From contig NZ_JAIKLE010000004.1 in assembly GCF_022267315.1 (NCBI RefSeq), positions 62,001 through 126,000 on the forward strand: a DNA stretch of 64,000 nt. The letters are read 5' to 3'. The notes below the pieces were generated by a model. The model did no database searches. It saw only the letters and a list, made by a program, of their open reading frames with translations, and was not told where the DNA came from. Positions 35,973 to 44,600 of the stretch are shown here, piece by piece (the stretch's first letter is position 1; the number at the start of each line of letters is the position of its first letter). The position numbers and the translations under genes were made by a program. This DNA comes from Maribellus maritimus. Lineage in GTDB: Bacteria; Bacteroidota; Bacteroidia; Bacteroidales; Prolixibacteraceae.

Positions 35973-37919
35973 TTAGTTGTTTTCCGGTGTATTTGAGGCG
36001 CTTAATGTTTCATTGAAATCAAACATATTTTTTACTTTCGCTGTTTTTCCGTTGGTATAAGTAATACTTAACGAGTCTTTCAGAAGGGCATCAATTATAT
36101 TTTGTTCGTTTGTTAAAGTATCAACATAAAAAATTTCGGCAATTTCTTCCATTGTAGAGTCAAGTTTTGTTTTAAATTCAACGATTCCGGTATCGTTTGA
36201 CAAATGGCTGACAATGTATGGGAACCGGTTGCGTAATCCTCTGTTTTTTCCAAGTGGAAGCAGGTACGAGTTTAACACATCGTTGCTATAGCTTGTTCGC
36301 TTGTTAAATACACTTTGGTAGGGTGAAAATAACAAATTAACATATTCATCCCTGGTAATCGTTTTGTATTCCGGCTCGCTGGCAACTTCGTAATTTAGTT
36401 TTGCTGTCGATTCCCCGGCAGTTGTCTCATAACTAAGTGTTTCCGATTCTAATATCGAAATAAGTTCTTTCTTATTTTTAACTTCTTCCGGGAAATAAAT
36501 TTTTACGATAACCGGGCAGGCATATTCCGAAATTACGCCAACGGCATTGGTCTTTTGTTTGAGTAAGATACTCAGGTAACTGAAATCAAAACTATCAAAG
36601 AAGTTTTCAAGCGTAAGTGAAACTTCATAAACCTTATCGATTTCTTTGGCCAAAGGTTGAATCGGTTTCTTTTGAGGGGTAAATAATAACTCCTGTATTT
36701 TTTCATCGTTTAAAATTTCCGGGTTATAATACAGTTTTACTCTGTGATGTTTTACATAAGTAGCAACACCGTAAACTCCATCAACGTTTCTCATTTTATT
36801 GGCAAAAGCCATTGAACTACCATAACATTTTATATTTTTTAATCCGGCCTGATTAAAAACAGCTGCATTTTCAATCACCTCAGGCTCTTCCCACCGTTCA
36901 TCAATAGTAGGAACTTCCCAAACACTTCCTAAAGTAATTCCAAGGATAACAAGCAAGACAGTCGCAATTACGGGTACGCGGTTCCAGTTTCTTTTTTTAT
37001 TAATTGTCAGCGTATTTTTTTCAGGACACACCAGTAAACAATCGCCACACAAATTACAATCAACATGTTTTACTGTTTTTAAACTGGCGACATCAATTGC
37101 CTGCGGACATTTTTTTGAGCAGAGTTGACAATCAATACAACTGTCGGTGTTTCGTGTAATTTTGGCAATAGGGAAAAATTTGCTTTTCTGATGTCCGGTT
37201 AATTCAATAATATATCCTCCGGCGCATGCAACAGCCAGCGGGTATACATAACTAACATATACTCCCAGTTGAAGAAGTAGCAGGTAGACAGCCAATGTTG
37301 CTGCAAAAAATAGTGTGAACTTAAAAATATTTGAAATGGCTCCAAGCGGACACAAGTATTTACACCAGAACAGCCTTATAAATATTGAACCGAATACAAC
37401 CAAAGCTATCGAAATTGCGGCATACAATATTACTACATCGCTGTTAAATCCTGATGCTACACCAAAATAGGGGTCAAACTTTTTACAAAACAATTCGTTT
37501 GACTGTAATGTAAAATACAGCGTTATAAAAAGCAATATGTATTTTAAAGAACGTAGCGCTTTGTCAGCAAATCCTTTAATGGTAAAACGTATTTTTAATT
37601 TATCTCCTAATCTTCCCAGCCATTCGCTAATGGTGCCTATCGGACATATGTACGAGCAAAATAATTTACTTAACAAAACTATCCCGGCAAACAACAGGAT
37701 TCCCATAACAATTTGGGCGCTGGTCATCGTACATGAAAGAGCCCCGCTTAACAAATAACTTCCTAAAGCCTGAAGTCCTCCAAACGGGCAGTATGCTTCA
37801 AAATCAGGTGCAGTGATGTTCAGGATTGATGGGAAAAAAGCTAAAACTAAAATAAATGCAATTACTCCCCACTGGGCTACAAGACGCGGCCAGTTTGCGT
37901 TTTTGGTTTTTAATTTCAT
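35973..37919 (-). CDS. Membrane polyferredoxin (NapH/CcoG-like) with HMA-like domains
   Basis: I chose the ATG at 37919 (648 residues); a TTG seven codons upstream is weak. Numbering below includes those seven codons. Helices carry CxxxCP motifs (C95-C99, C193-C197) as in NapH/NosR-type electron-transfer proteins. Two 4Fe-4S sites follow: C268/C271/C274/C278 and C295/C298/C301/C305. After a last helix (325-338) the C-terminal half has a heavy-metal-associated-like domain (362-421; GLKNIKCYGSSMAFANKM with one Cys, C372, in place of CxxC), then a second similar fold. It could pass electrons across the inner membrane to a metal or redox protein. Confidence 0.8.
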   Translation of the reverse strand: MKLKTKNANWPRLVAQWGVIAFILVLAFFPSILNITAPDFEAYCPFGGLQALGSYLLSGALSCTMTSAQIVMGILLFAGIVLLSKLFCSYICPIGTISEWLGRLGDKLKIRFTIKGFADKALRSLKYILLFITLYFTLQSNELFCKKFDPYFGVASGFNSDVVILYAAISIALVVFGSIFIRLFWCKYLCPLGAISNIFKFTLFFAATLAVYLLLLQLGVYVSYVYPLAVACAGGYIIELTGHQKSKFFPIAKITRNTDSCIDCQLCSKKCPQAIDVASLKTVKHVDCNLCGDCLLVCPEKNTLTINKKRNWNRVPVIATVLLVILGITLGSVWEVPTIDERWEEPEVIENAAVFNQAGLKNIKCYGSSMAFANKMRNVDGVYGVATYVKHHRVKLYYNPEILNDEKIQELLFTPQKKPIQPLAKEIDKVYEVSLTLENFFDSFDFSYLSILLKQKTNAVGVISEYACPVIVKIYFPEEVKNKKELISILESETLSYETTAGESTAKLNYEVASEPEYKTITRDEYVNLLFSPYQSVFNKRTSYSNDVLNSYLLPLGKNRGLRNRFPYIVSHLSNDTGIVEFKTKLDSTMEEIAEIFYVDTLTNEQNIIDALLKDSLSITYTNGKTAKVKNMFDFNETLSASNTPENN

Positions 37920-38024
37920 AATAATAAATGACAACCACAACGTTTTAGGCGTGGTTAAATTTAAAAATAGTGTTTTTTATTTAGACTTGGTCTCAGTAAA
38001 ATTTAAAACAAATTTCAAATTTGA

Positions 38025-38405
38025 TCAAAGTCTTCCGAATGAATGATTTTCTGAAAGATGATGTTTATCTTTTAACTCAAGCAAAGCTTTATTTTGTTGG
38101 CTTTGTTTTTTATGAAAAGAGTTTACATCGGCATTTTTCCCGAGAAGTACGCCCAGCAACATTGCTGCAATAAGAACCGCGGCAATCTGCAGGTATTTTG
38201 AAAAATCGAAACGGTTTCCGGTCGATAATTTTATCGATTTTTTTTCCTTAATAACTTTATCAACCAGTCCTTCCGGAATTTCAACCTCAACATCTAAAAC
38301 GGCTATAATTTGGTCAATTGTTACTTCGCAAACCACACCATCAGATGTTGCTTTTTTTTCATTTTTCTCGAAATTGCTTGTATTTTCTTTCTGATTGTTA
38401 TTCAT
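38025..38405 (-). CDS. Single-pass membrane protein, putative anti-sigma factor
   Basis: 126 residues, one helix at about 72-89 (LQIAAVLIAAMLLGVLLG), a charged N-terminal part of about 70 residues on the cytoplasmic side by the positive-inside rule, and a short His/Gln-rich tail (KDKHHLSENHSFG). This topology and its position beside an ECF sigma gene fit an anti-sigma factor. No sequence family is recognised, so the call is by context. It lies between the CnrX-like gene and the polyferredoxin gene. Confidence 0.5.
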   Translation of the reverse strand: MNNNQKENTSNFEKNEKKATSDGVVCEVTIDQIIAVLDVEVEIPEGLVDKVIKEKKSIKLSTGNRFDFSKYLQIAAVLIAAMLLGVLLGKNADVNSFHKKQSQQNKALLELKDKHHLSENHSFGRL

Positions 38406-38451
38406 CTCTGAGTATTAAGACGAAATTAAAAATAAAATCTGGCGCTAAAGA

Positions 38452-38964
38452 TTAATTTTTTTTCTGTTTTATTTGATTTCTTCGTGAACAATTTTCTTTG
38501 TTGCAGTACTGGCACTGGTCACCAACTTCCATCATTTCAAGCAATAAGGCGTCTAAACGTTCTTTTTGTTCCTCTGTGCAAATACTTTTAATATTTTGAA
38601 AATGTTTTACGGTTTGTTTTTTTACAAGGCCATGATAGCGGCCAATTTTTTCAACGATTTCATATATTTCTTCGTTGGACGTATTTTCCGATGATAAAGC
38701 TTTTATAAGTTCAAAATTTGACTCACACTCAATATCTATAAGCAGTTGGTAATTCCGAAATACTTTTTGGTCCATCTCCAGGATTTGCTCGTATTGAGCG
38801 TCACTAAGTTTTAAACGGTCGCGTAAAAATTCGTCTGAACTGTATTGTTCATCAAAACCGGTTTCTTGTCTGCTGTTCATAAACAGGAAGGTAGCAAATG
38901 CCGAGATGTTTATTACCAATAAGAAAATATTTAACCATTTTACTGCTTTTCCTTTGCTCTCCAT
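38452..38964 (-). CDS. CnrX/Spy-like periplasmic sensor with C-terminal Cys cluster
   Basis: 170 residues. There is one N-terminal anchor (10-29), then an all-helical domain with the Spy/CpxP/CnrX pattern (RDRLKLSDAQYEQILEMDQK, ICTEEQKERLDALLLEMM). The C-terminal end carries C151, C154 and C159 (CQYCNKENC), a plausible metal site, plus H111 and H121. In cnrYXH, CnrX senses metal and works with an anti-sigma and a sigma factor. It lies 10 bp after the sigma gene. Confidence 0.7.
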   Translation of the reverse strand: MESKGKAVKWLNIFLLVINISAFATFLFMNSRQETGFDEQYSSDEFLRDRLKLSDAQYEQILEMDQKVFRNYQLLIDIECESNFELIKALSSENTSNEEIYEIVEKIGRYHGLVKKQTVKHFQNIKSICTEEQKERLDALLLEMMEVGDQCQYCNKENCSRRNQIKQKKN

Positions 38965-38974
38965 TTCCGTAGAT

Positions 38975-39538
38975 TTAATGTTTGAAATAGTCTGTTAGTC
39001 TGTTTTTTAAATTCTTTTTAGCTCTGTACATTAATGATTCAACCGAAGTAGCTGAAAGTTTTAGTCTTTCACAAATTTCTTTTTGGGAGAATCCTTCAAA
39101 TTTATGCATTAAAAGTACCTTCTTTTGTGCTTCGGGTAGCTCGTCGATGAGCCGGAACAAATGTGATATTGCCTCCTGTTGTTCAAGCTTCCTGGCTGGG
39201 GTTTCATTGTCTATATAGTTGCTGCCAAACGATTGTTCCGAAGATTCGGGGCCTTGTTGCTTTTCTGCTTTGGCAGGATTTTTTTTCCGGATAAAACTTA
39301 TGGATTTATTGTAGGCAATTTTGTAAATCCACATGGTAAGATCTTCCTCGTTTCTTACATGTTGACATGATTTGAAAATCTGAAGAAAGACCTCTTGAAA
39401 GATATCTTCCGCATCATGTTGGTTACCCACAATGCGGAAGATGGTATTATACACAAGTTTTTTGTATTTTTCAATTAAGGATCGAAAAGCGAGGTTATTG
39501 TTTTTTAATATTTGTTCAATTAACTGGCTGTCGTCCAT
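38975..39538 (-). CDS. ECF sigma factor (RpoE/sigma-70 family)
   Basis: 187 residues. Region 2 is visible as GNQHDAEDIFQEVFLQIFKS and region 4 as FSQKEICERLKLSATSVESLMYRAKKNL, with the helix-turn-helix. ECF sigma factors respond to envelope or metal signals and are held by an anti-sigma factor. Next to the CnrX-like and anti-sigma-like genes it probably controls this operon. Its own gene lies 19 bp after the lipoprotein gene, so it is expressed from the promoter at 40133-40101. Confidence 0.9.
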   Translation of the reverse strand: MDDSQLIEQILKNNNLAFRSLIEKYKKLVYNTIFRIVGNQHDAEDIFQEVFLQIFKSCQHVRNEEDLTMWIYKIAYNKSISFIRKKNPAKAEKQQGPESSEQSFGSNYIDNETPARKLEQQEAISHLFRLIDELPEAQKKVLLMHKFEGFSQKEICERLKLSATSVESLMYRAKKNLKNRLTDYFKH

Positions 39539-39557
39539 TTATTTCGTTGCAAAGTTT

Positions 39558-39989
39558 TTATTCTTCCATAAACAGGCCTTTGTCTTTCAAATAAGTAACA
39601 GCTTCATCTTTTGTTTGAAACAGTTCACCGTCTTTTTCCATCCAGGTTTCTCCCCTTGAAATTCCCATTTCAGAACACCCCTCTTTGGGACCAATGTTTA
39701 TTTTTTCCAGCGCTTTCATTTTTATCTCATCGTCTGAAATCCTCACCACTTTTGCTTTTACCGGTTTTCCGTGCTTGGGTGTTCCACTTCCGTCAATAGC
39801 AACAACAAGCCCGTAACAAACCGAACCTTTTTCAATCCAATCGCCAACCTTGTTTTGCAGTTCCTTATTTAGCTCAGCAGTTTTTTCCTCGTATGCATAA
39901 TTGGCTATTTCATCTGATTTATTTTTTGAATTACACGCGCTAAATACAACAATAGAGACTAATGTTAAAATAGAAATCAGGTTTTTCAT
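39558..39989 (-). CDS. Small lipoprotein, function unknown
   Basis: 143 residues with lipobox (LVSIVVFSAC, Cys19). The mature part has two further Cys (GSVCYGLVV and KEGCSEMG) and a KAKVVRISDDEIKMKALEK stretch. No family is recognised. It is the first gene after the promoter at 40133-40101 and precedes the sigma gene by 19 bp. It may be a sensor accessory of the system that follows (inference). Confidence 0.65.
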   Translation of the reverse strand: MKNLISILTLVSIVVFSACNSKNKSDEIANYAYEEKTAELNKELQNKVGDWIEKGSVCYGLVVAIDGSGTPKHGKPVKAKVVRISDDEIKMKALEKINIGPKEGCSEMGISRGETWMEKDGELFQTKDEAVTYLKDKGLFMEE

Positions 39990-40100
39990 GGTGTCGAATT
40001 TTAATATTTTTAGTTTTAAAAAGTTTTTTTTATACTCCGGGTGTTAACATTTTGTATTGTATGGGGGCACTAATCTGGCTTTTTATTTTGTCGATAGCGG

Positions 40101-40133
40101 CAAATGTAGTAAAATTTTAATTTTAAAAACAAA
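40101..40133 (-). promoter_or_regulatory. Bacteroidota-type promoter of the lipoprotein/sigma operon
   Basis: On the minus strand TTTG (40133-40130) is followed after 21 nt by TACATTTG (40108-40101), an exact match to TTTG-N19-21-TAnnTTTG. Start of transcription would be near 40095, leaving a leader of about 105 nt. It lies directly after the tpiA terminator. No ECF-type promoter was identified. Confidence 0.8.
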
Positions 40134-40186
40134 TAAAAGAAGAATGTAATTTTCATCTTATTTGAAGTTTAATCCTTAAAAAGGGC

Positions 40187-40217
40187 ACAAAAAAAAGCTG
40201 CAGGTTGTGCAGCTTTT
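40187..40217 (-). terminator. Intrinsic terminator after tpiA
   Basis: AAAAGCTGCA (40193-40202) and TGCAGCTTTT (40208-40217) form a perfect 10-bp stem with a 5-nt loop. The A-run at 40187-40196 becomes the T-tract on the minus strand. It is 23 bp after the tpiA stop codon. Confidence 0.9.
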
Positions 40218-40240
40218 GAATGAGATATAATCGGCCTTTT

Positions 40241-40999
40241 TTAGAATCCATTGATGATTCCAAGGAAATCTTCTGCTTTTAAAGATGCGCCTCCGATTAA
40301 ACCACCGTCAACATCGTTGTTTTCAAACAATTCTTTTGCGTTACTTGGTTTGCAGCTTCCGCCATAAAGAATAGAAACACCTTCTGCAATTTCTTTACCG
40401 AATTTTTCAGCAATAGTTGAACGTATAAAAGCGTGGATTTCCTGCGCTTGTTCAGAAGTAGCAGTTTTACCTGTTCCGATTGCCCAGATTGGTTCGTATG
40501 CAATTATCAGTTTTTTGAAATCTTCAGGTGAAAGTGTAAAAATGGTTTCTTCCAATTGTTTTTTTACGAATTCATTTTGTGTTTCTGCTTCTCTGATTTC
40601 CAACGGTTCACCACAGCAGTAAATCGGTGTTAATCCGTTTTCCAATGCAAGTGCTAATTTTTTGTTGAGTGTTTCACTGGTTTCTCCGTAATACTCACGA
40701 CGTTCAGAGTGGCCAAGTATTACATATTCAGCCCCGGTCGATTTTACCATTTCGGCAGAAACTTCGCCGGTAAAAGCACCTTTGGCTTCAGCTGCGCAGT
40801 TTTGAGCAGATACGCCGATTCTTTCGGTATTTACACTTTCAACAACTTTTGTAAGATGTGTAAAAGGTGTCCCCAAAACAACAACTACGTCATCGGCTCC
40901 TTCGCTGGCAACAACTGCGTCAACAGCTTTCGCCAGTTCAATTCCTTCCTGCAAATTGGTATTACATTTCCAGTTTCCTGCAACTATTTTTTTTCTCAT
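40241..40999 (-). CDS. tpiA: Triosephosphate isomerase
   Basis: 252 residues, full length. Catalytic Lys in AGNWKCN, His in VILGHSERR and Glu in [14 protein letters not shown] are present, along with the C-terminal [11 protein letters not shown] and [11 protein letters not shown]. It interconverts DHAP and glyceraldehyde-3-phosphate. It follows the DoxX and DUF1599 genes on the same strand, an arrangement I recall from other Bacteroidales genomes, and ends at a strong terminator. Confidence 0.97.
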   Translation of the reverse strand: MRKKIVAGNWKCNTNLQEGIELAKAVDAVVASEGADDVVVVLGTPFTHLTKVVESVNTERIGVSAQNCAAEAKGAFTGEVSAEMVKSTGAEYVILGHSERREYYGETSETLNKKLALALENGLTPIYCCGEPLEIREAETQNEFVKKQLEETIFTLSPEDFKKLIIAYEPIWAIGTGKTATSEQAQEIHAFIRSTIAEKFGKEIAEGVSILYGGSCKPSNAKELFENNDVDGGLIGGASLKAEDFLGIINGF

Positions 41000-41101
41000 T
41001 TTTCTGATATTTAGTTTATAAGGTATATAAAATTTTGCGCGTAAAAATACAAGCTTCGTCCGTAAAAATTAAATTCGGAAAGTGTTCATTTTCACAATTA
41101 A

Positions 41102-42232
41102 CTATTTGTTCATGAACTCTTTCTGAAACTCTGCCGGTGTTGGAATGTCGTTATAGTGCCATTTTCCGACGATGGTTCCGTTTTTCAGAACAACAAGCCC
41201 GGGGTTTGAACGGATGATTGTTTTTAACGTAATCTCGTCGCAGTTGAAAAACTCATAAGGTACATTATTTTCTTCTGCAAATTTCAGACTGTTGTCGAGC
41301 AATGTGGAGGTTAAACCTATAAATGAAAAATTGTTTTCCTGCGTCCATTCAGCAAGTTGGTTGATTTCCGGTTGGATTTCGGTATTGCTTTTTTCAAGAT
41401 TATAGGCAACAACCATAAAAACATAATTTTCGTCGTAAATAAAAAAATCGATAATATTTTCATCATCAGGAGTAGTAATGGTAAAATCGTGGATGGGAGG
41501 TTTGTATCCTTCCTGCACTAAATTCGACTCCATATCATCAAATTCCCAGTTTATGGTATCCTGCCACGGGTAGTCGTCTTCAGAAAATTTTTCCACTTCG
41601 CCGGTATTCTTATTCCGGTAATAAAAAATATTTTCGTAAACTTCCTGTTCTGCATCGTCAGGATAAGACATCGCTTCAGGAATATTTACTCCAACTTTAT
41701 AAGGTCTGAAATCAAAAATGGGAAGATGGTTATACGAATAGACGACCAAGCCAATATATACGATTGTAAAAACTGCGCTTGAAATGTAATTAAGTTTTCC
41801 TTTTCCCGATTTTGCCAATGTTTTTCTTTTACTAAAAATAAGAATTGACAAAACAATCAGTACTACATTTTTATAAAATGTTTCCCAGTTTGAAATAACA
41901 AGTGCATCTCCAAAACAACCACAATCGGTTACCGGATTTTTTACTGCAATCCAAAGCGTAAGTGGCAGGAAAAATGCCATAAAAAGTAAAGCCAGCCACG
42001 AGAAGAAACGGATAAATACATTCCAAAGCAATGCAACTCCAATGGCAAATTCAGCAAACGACAGTAATACCCCGAGTGGGAAAGCAGCCCAGGTTAACCA
42101 TTCCAGGCCCATGGCATTAAAATAGTCGGTGAATTTGTAGGTCGATCCCCATGGGTCGATTCCTTTTACAAATCCGGAAAAAATAAAAGTTATTCCAACC
42201 AAAATGCGCGAAATATGAGCCAGTGTTTTCAT
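41102..42232 (-). CDS. DoxX-family membrane protein, BT_3928 type
   Basis: 376 residues. The N-terminal half is a four-helix DoxX-like domain starting ISRILVGITFIFSGFVKGID, with a GCFGD Cys motif (TDCGCFGDALV). The C-terminal about 200 residues are periplasmic or cytoplasmic and thioredoxin-like at the end (LVVLKNGTIVGKWHYNDIP). The fusion is typical of Bacteroidota BT_3928 family proteins. The function is unknown. It lies 15 bp after the DUF1599 gene. Confidence 0.8.
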   Translation of the reverse strand: MKTLAHISRILVGITFIFSGFVKGIDPWGSTYKFTDYFNAMGLEWLTWAAFPLGVLLSFAEFAIGVALLWNVFIRFFSWLALLFMAFFLPLTLWIAVKNPVTDCGCFGDALVISNWETFYKNVVLIVLSILIFSKRKTLAKSGKGKLNYISSAVFTIVYIGLVVYSYNHLPIFDFRPYKVGVNIPEAMSYPDDAEQEVYENIFYYRNKNTGEVEKFSEDDYPWQDTINWEFDDMESNLVQEGYKPPIHDFTITTPDDENIIDFFIYDENYVFMVVAYNLEKSNTEIQPEINQLAEWTQENNFSFIGLTSTLLDNSLKFAEENNVPYEFFNCDEITLKTIIRSNPGLVVLKNGTIVGKWHYNDIPTPAEFQKEFMNK

Positions 42233-42247
42233 AAAAGTTAATCCTTT

Positions 42248-42787
42248 TTAAGCTTCAAACTCAATTTTTATAAGAGCAAAAACAGCATAATTAATCATGT
42301 CTAAATAATTGGCATCAATCCCTTCAGAAATGATTGTTTTACCCTGGTTATCTTCAATTTGTTTGGTTCGTTTTAATTTCATCAGAATTAAATCGGTATA
42401 AGAACTTATCCGCATGTTCCGCCAGGCTTCACCGTAATCGTGGTTTTTGGCCTGCATTAATTTTTTTGCGGTATCAAAATATTTATCGTATAAATCAAGG
42501 GTTTCCTGCTCCGATAGTTCATTTTCCGACGTTCCCAGTTCAAGCTGAATAAGTCCCATAATTGCATAATTCACTATCCCAATAAATTCAGGGCGTATTC
42601 CTTCATCAACTTTGGCAATTCCTTTTTCTTCTATGCTTCTGATTCGTTGGGCTTTTATGTATATCTGGTCGGTTAATGAAATAGGGCGTAAAATGCGCCA
42701 GGCGGTTCCGTAATCCTGCATTTTTTTCTGGAAAATGTTTCTGCACAGTGAAATTACCTGATCGTACTGTTGATTTGTTTTCTCCAT
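42248..42787 (-). CDS. DUF1599 protein
   Basis: The ATG at 42787 gives 179 residues (MEKTNQQYDQ). Two similar halves are visible: KMQDYGTAWRILRPISLTDQ and KNHDYGEAWRNMRISSYTDL, so the protein is an internal duplication. DUF1599 is thought to be a nucleotide-pyrophosphohydrolase-like fold of unknown role. It is conserved beside folP and tpiA in Bacteroidales. Confidence 0.82.
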   Translation of the reverse strand: MEKTNQQYDQVISLCRNIFQKKMQDYGTAWRILRPISLTDQIYIKAQRIRSIEEKGIAKVDEGIRPEFIGIVNYAIMGLIQLELGTSENELSEQETLDLYDKYFDTAKKLMQAKNHDYGEAWRNMRISSYTDLILMKLKRTKQIEDNQGKTIISEGIDANYLDMINYAVFALIKIEFEA

Positions 42788-42821
42788 CTGTAGTGTTAAA
42801 TGAGGCATAAAAATATTAAAA

Positions 42822-42855
42822 TTTGAGGAAAATGGATGGTTTTGTTTTACATTTG
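42822..42855 (+). promoter_or_regulatory. Promoter of folP-cdaA
   Basis: TTTG (42822-42825), 22-nt spacer and TACATTTG (42848-42855). This matches the Bacteroidota consensus apart from a spacer one base longer than usual. It lies 38 bp before the folP start and partly overlaps the 5' end of the divergent DUF1599 leader. Confidence 0.65.
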
Positions 42856-42893
42856 TAGTTAACAATTTGTTAAACCATAAAAGTTTTTAACTC

Positions 42894-43772
42894 ATGTTGA
42901 TTACCCAGTCTGCGGGCAAGTTCCTCAAACGTAAGAATTCTATAAACCTGGGCGGAGAACTAATTGACTTATCCGTACCGGCAGTTATGGGAATTATTAA
43001 TGTTACACCTGATTCGTTTTTCGACGGGGGTAAAATGGAAGACGAAAAAGTTTTGATGGCTGCAGTCGAAAAAATGATCGAAGACGGAGCTTCCATAATT
43101 GACATTGGTGGCGTATCGACCCGGCCGGGTGCACAACTTATTTCTACCAAAGTAGAATTAGGAAGATTATTGCCTGCTGTTGAAACGATCCGAAAAAAAT
43201 TTCCTGCAATCCCACTTTCTATCGATACTTTTCGTTCCTGGGTGGCGGTTCGGATAATTGATGAGTTTGGTCCGGTGATTGTAAATGATATAGCCGGCGG
43301 AACTTTGGATTCCAAAATGTTTGAAACGATTGGGAAACTGGAAGTGCCGTATATTTTATCGCACTTAAAGGGAACTCCGCGTGATATGCAGGAGAATCCG
43401 GAATACGATGATATTATTAAGGAGATTTCGACTTATTTCAGCGAGAAAGTAAAACGTCTCACAAAATTGGGAGTAAAAGATATAATAATAGACCCGGGGT
43501 TTGGATTTGGGAAAAATCTCGATCACAATTACGAGTTACTTAACAAACTCGATTCATTTAAAGTATTCCAACTTCCTGTGATGGCAGGGTTGAGTCGTAA
43601 GTCTATGATTTGGAGGGCATTGGAAACCAAACCTGAATTTGCGCTAAACGGGACAACAGTTGCAAATACACTGGCGTTAATGGGCGGAACTGATATTTTA
43701 CGCGTACATGATGTAAAAGAAGCTGTTGAAGCCGTAAAGATTTTTTGTGAAATAAAAGCAACAATTAAATGA
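42894..43772 (+). CDS. folP: Dihydropteroate synthase
   Basis: 292 residues. Signatures MGIINVTPDSFFDGG, IIDIGGVSTRPGA, IIDPGFGFGKN and PVMAGLSRKSMI define the pterin and pABA sites of the TIM barrel. It makes 7,8-dihydropteroate for folate synthesis and is the sulfonamide target. The cdaA start overlaps its stop by 4 bp (43769-43772). Confidence 0.96.
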   Translation: MLITQSAGKFLKRKNSINLGGELIDLSVPAVMGIINVTPDSFFDGGKMEDEKVLMAAVEKMIEDGASIIDIGGVSTRPGAQLISTKVELGRLLPAVETIRKKFPAIPLSIDTFRSWVAVRIIDEFGPVIVNDIAGGTLDSKMFETIGKLEVPYILSHLKGTPRDMQENPEYDDIIKEISTYFSEKVKRLTKLGVKDIIIDPGFGFGKNLDHNYELLNKLDSFKVFQLPVMAGLSRKSMIWRALETKPEFALNGTTVANTLALMGGTDILRVHDVKEAVEAVKIFCEIKATIK

Positions 43773-44554
43773 TGGCATTTATAACCATCCGTTTTCTTGA
43801 TATCCTCGATATATTTTTGGTTGCGCTTTTACTTTATCAGCTCTATAGGTTAATAAAAGGAACGGTGGCTTTTAATATTGTCATTGGTCTGTTTTCGTTG
43901 TATTTGCTTTGGTTGGTTGTGCGGGCACTGAATATGCAGTTGCTTGGCTCAATTATGGGACAGTTTATTGGGGTAGGGGTACTTGCATTAATCATTGTTT
44001 TTCACCCTGAAATCCGGAAATTTCTGGTATTTATCGGAACAAATTATAACGTAAACCGCTTGCTTTCTATCGATAAATTATTTGGAACAGCAAAAGTGAA
44101 AACTATCAACCAGGAACAGATTGAAAACCTTGTTGATGCTTGTGTATCCATGGCGAAATCGAAAACCGGGGCGTTGATTGTAATTGCCGGCGACTCGGAG
44201 TTGACTGATTATATCAACACCGGCGAAAAGCTGAATGCCAGAATTTCATCGTCCTTAATACGCACGATATTTTTTAAGAATTCTCCCCTCCACGACGGAG
44301 CAATAATAATTAAAGAAAATAAAATTAAAGCAGCGGGCTGTATTCTGCCGCTAACGCAAAAAGAGTTGGATCAAATGCTGGGGTTGCGCCATCGCGCTGC
44401 GGTAGGAATAACCGAATCTACCGACGCAGTTGTTGTTATTGTTTCCGAAGAAAGAGGTTCTATTTCATTTACCAAAGACGGAGAAATAAAACGAAGGATT
44501 TCAAAAGAAGTGTTAACAACACTGCTGGAAGAGAATATTGTTCGTTCGGAATAG
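43769..44554 (+). CDS. cdaA: Diadenylate cyclase CdaA
   Basis: 261 residues. Three N-terminal helices (to about residue 85) are followed by a DAC domain with the LHDGAII and GLRHRAAVG motifs, the catalytic DGA and RHR. It makes cyclic di-AMP at the inner membrane from two ATP. Coupling to folP is common in Bacteroidota. No CdaR partner gene is present here. Confidence 0.94.
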   Translation: MMAFITIRFLDILDIFLVALLLYQLYRLIKGTVAFNIVIGLFSLYLLWLVVRALNMQLLGSIMGQFIGVGVLALIIVFHPEIRKFLVFIGTNYNVNRLLSIDKLFGTAKVKTINQEQIENLVDACVSMAKSKTGALIVIAGDSELTDYINTGEKLNARISSSLIRTIFFKNSPLHDGAIIIKENKIKAAGCILPLTQKELDQMLGLRHRAAVGITESTDAVVVIVSEERGSISFTKDGEIKRRISKEVLTTLLEENIVRSE

Positions 44555-44600
44555 CGAATTTCTTTTATATTCACAACCGTTTTTTATTTTAAATTGTATT

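Noticed and set aside
37933-37956. AACCAC/GTGGTT hairpin before the polyferredoxin gene
   Set aside because: Only 6 bp with a 12-nt loop; too weak to claim as a regulatory element.
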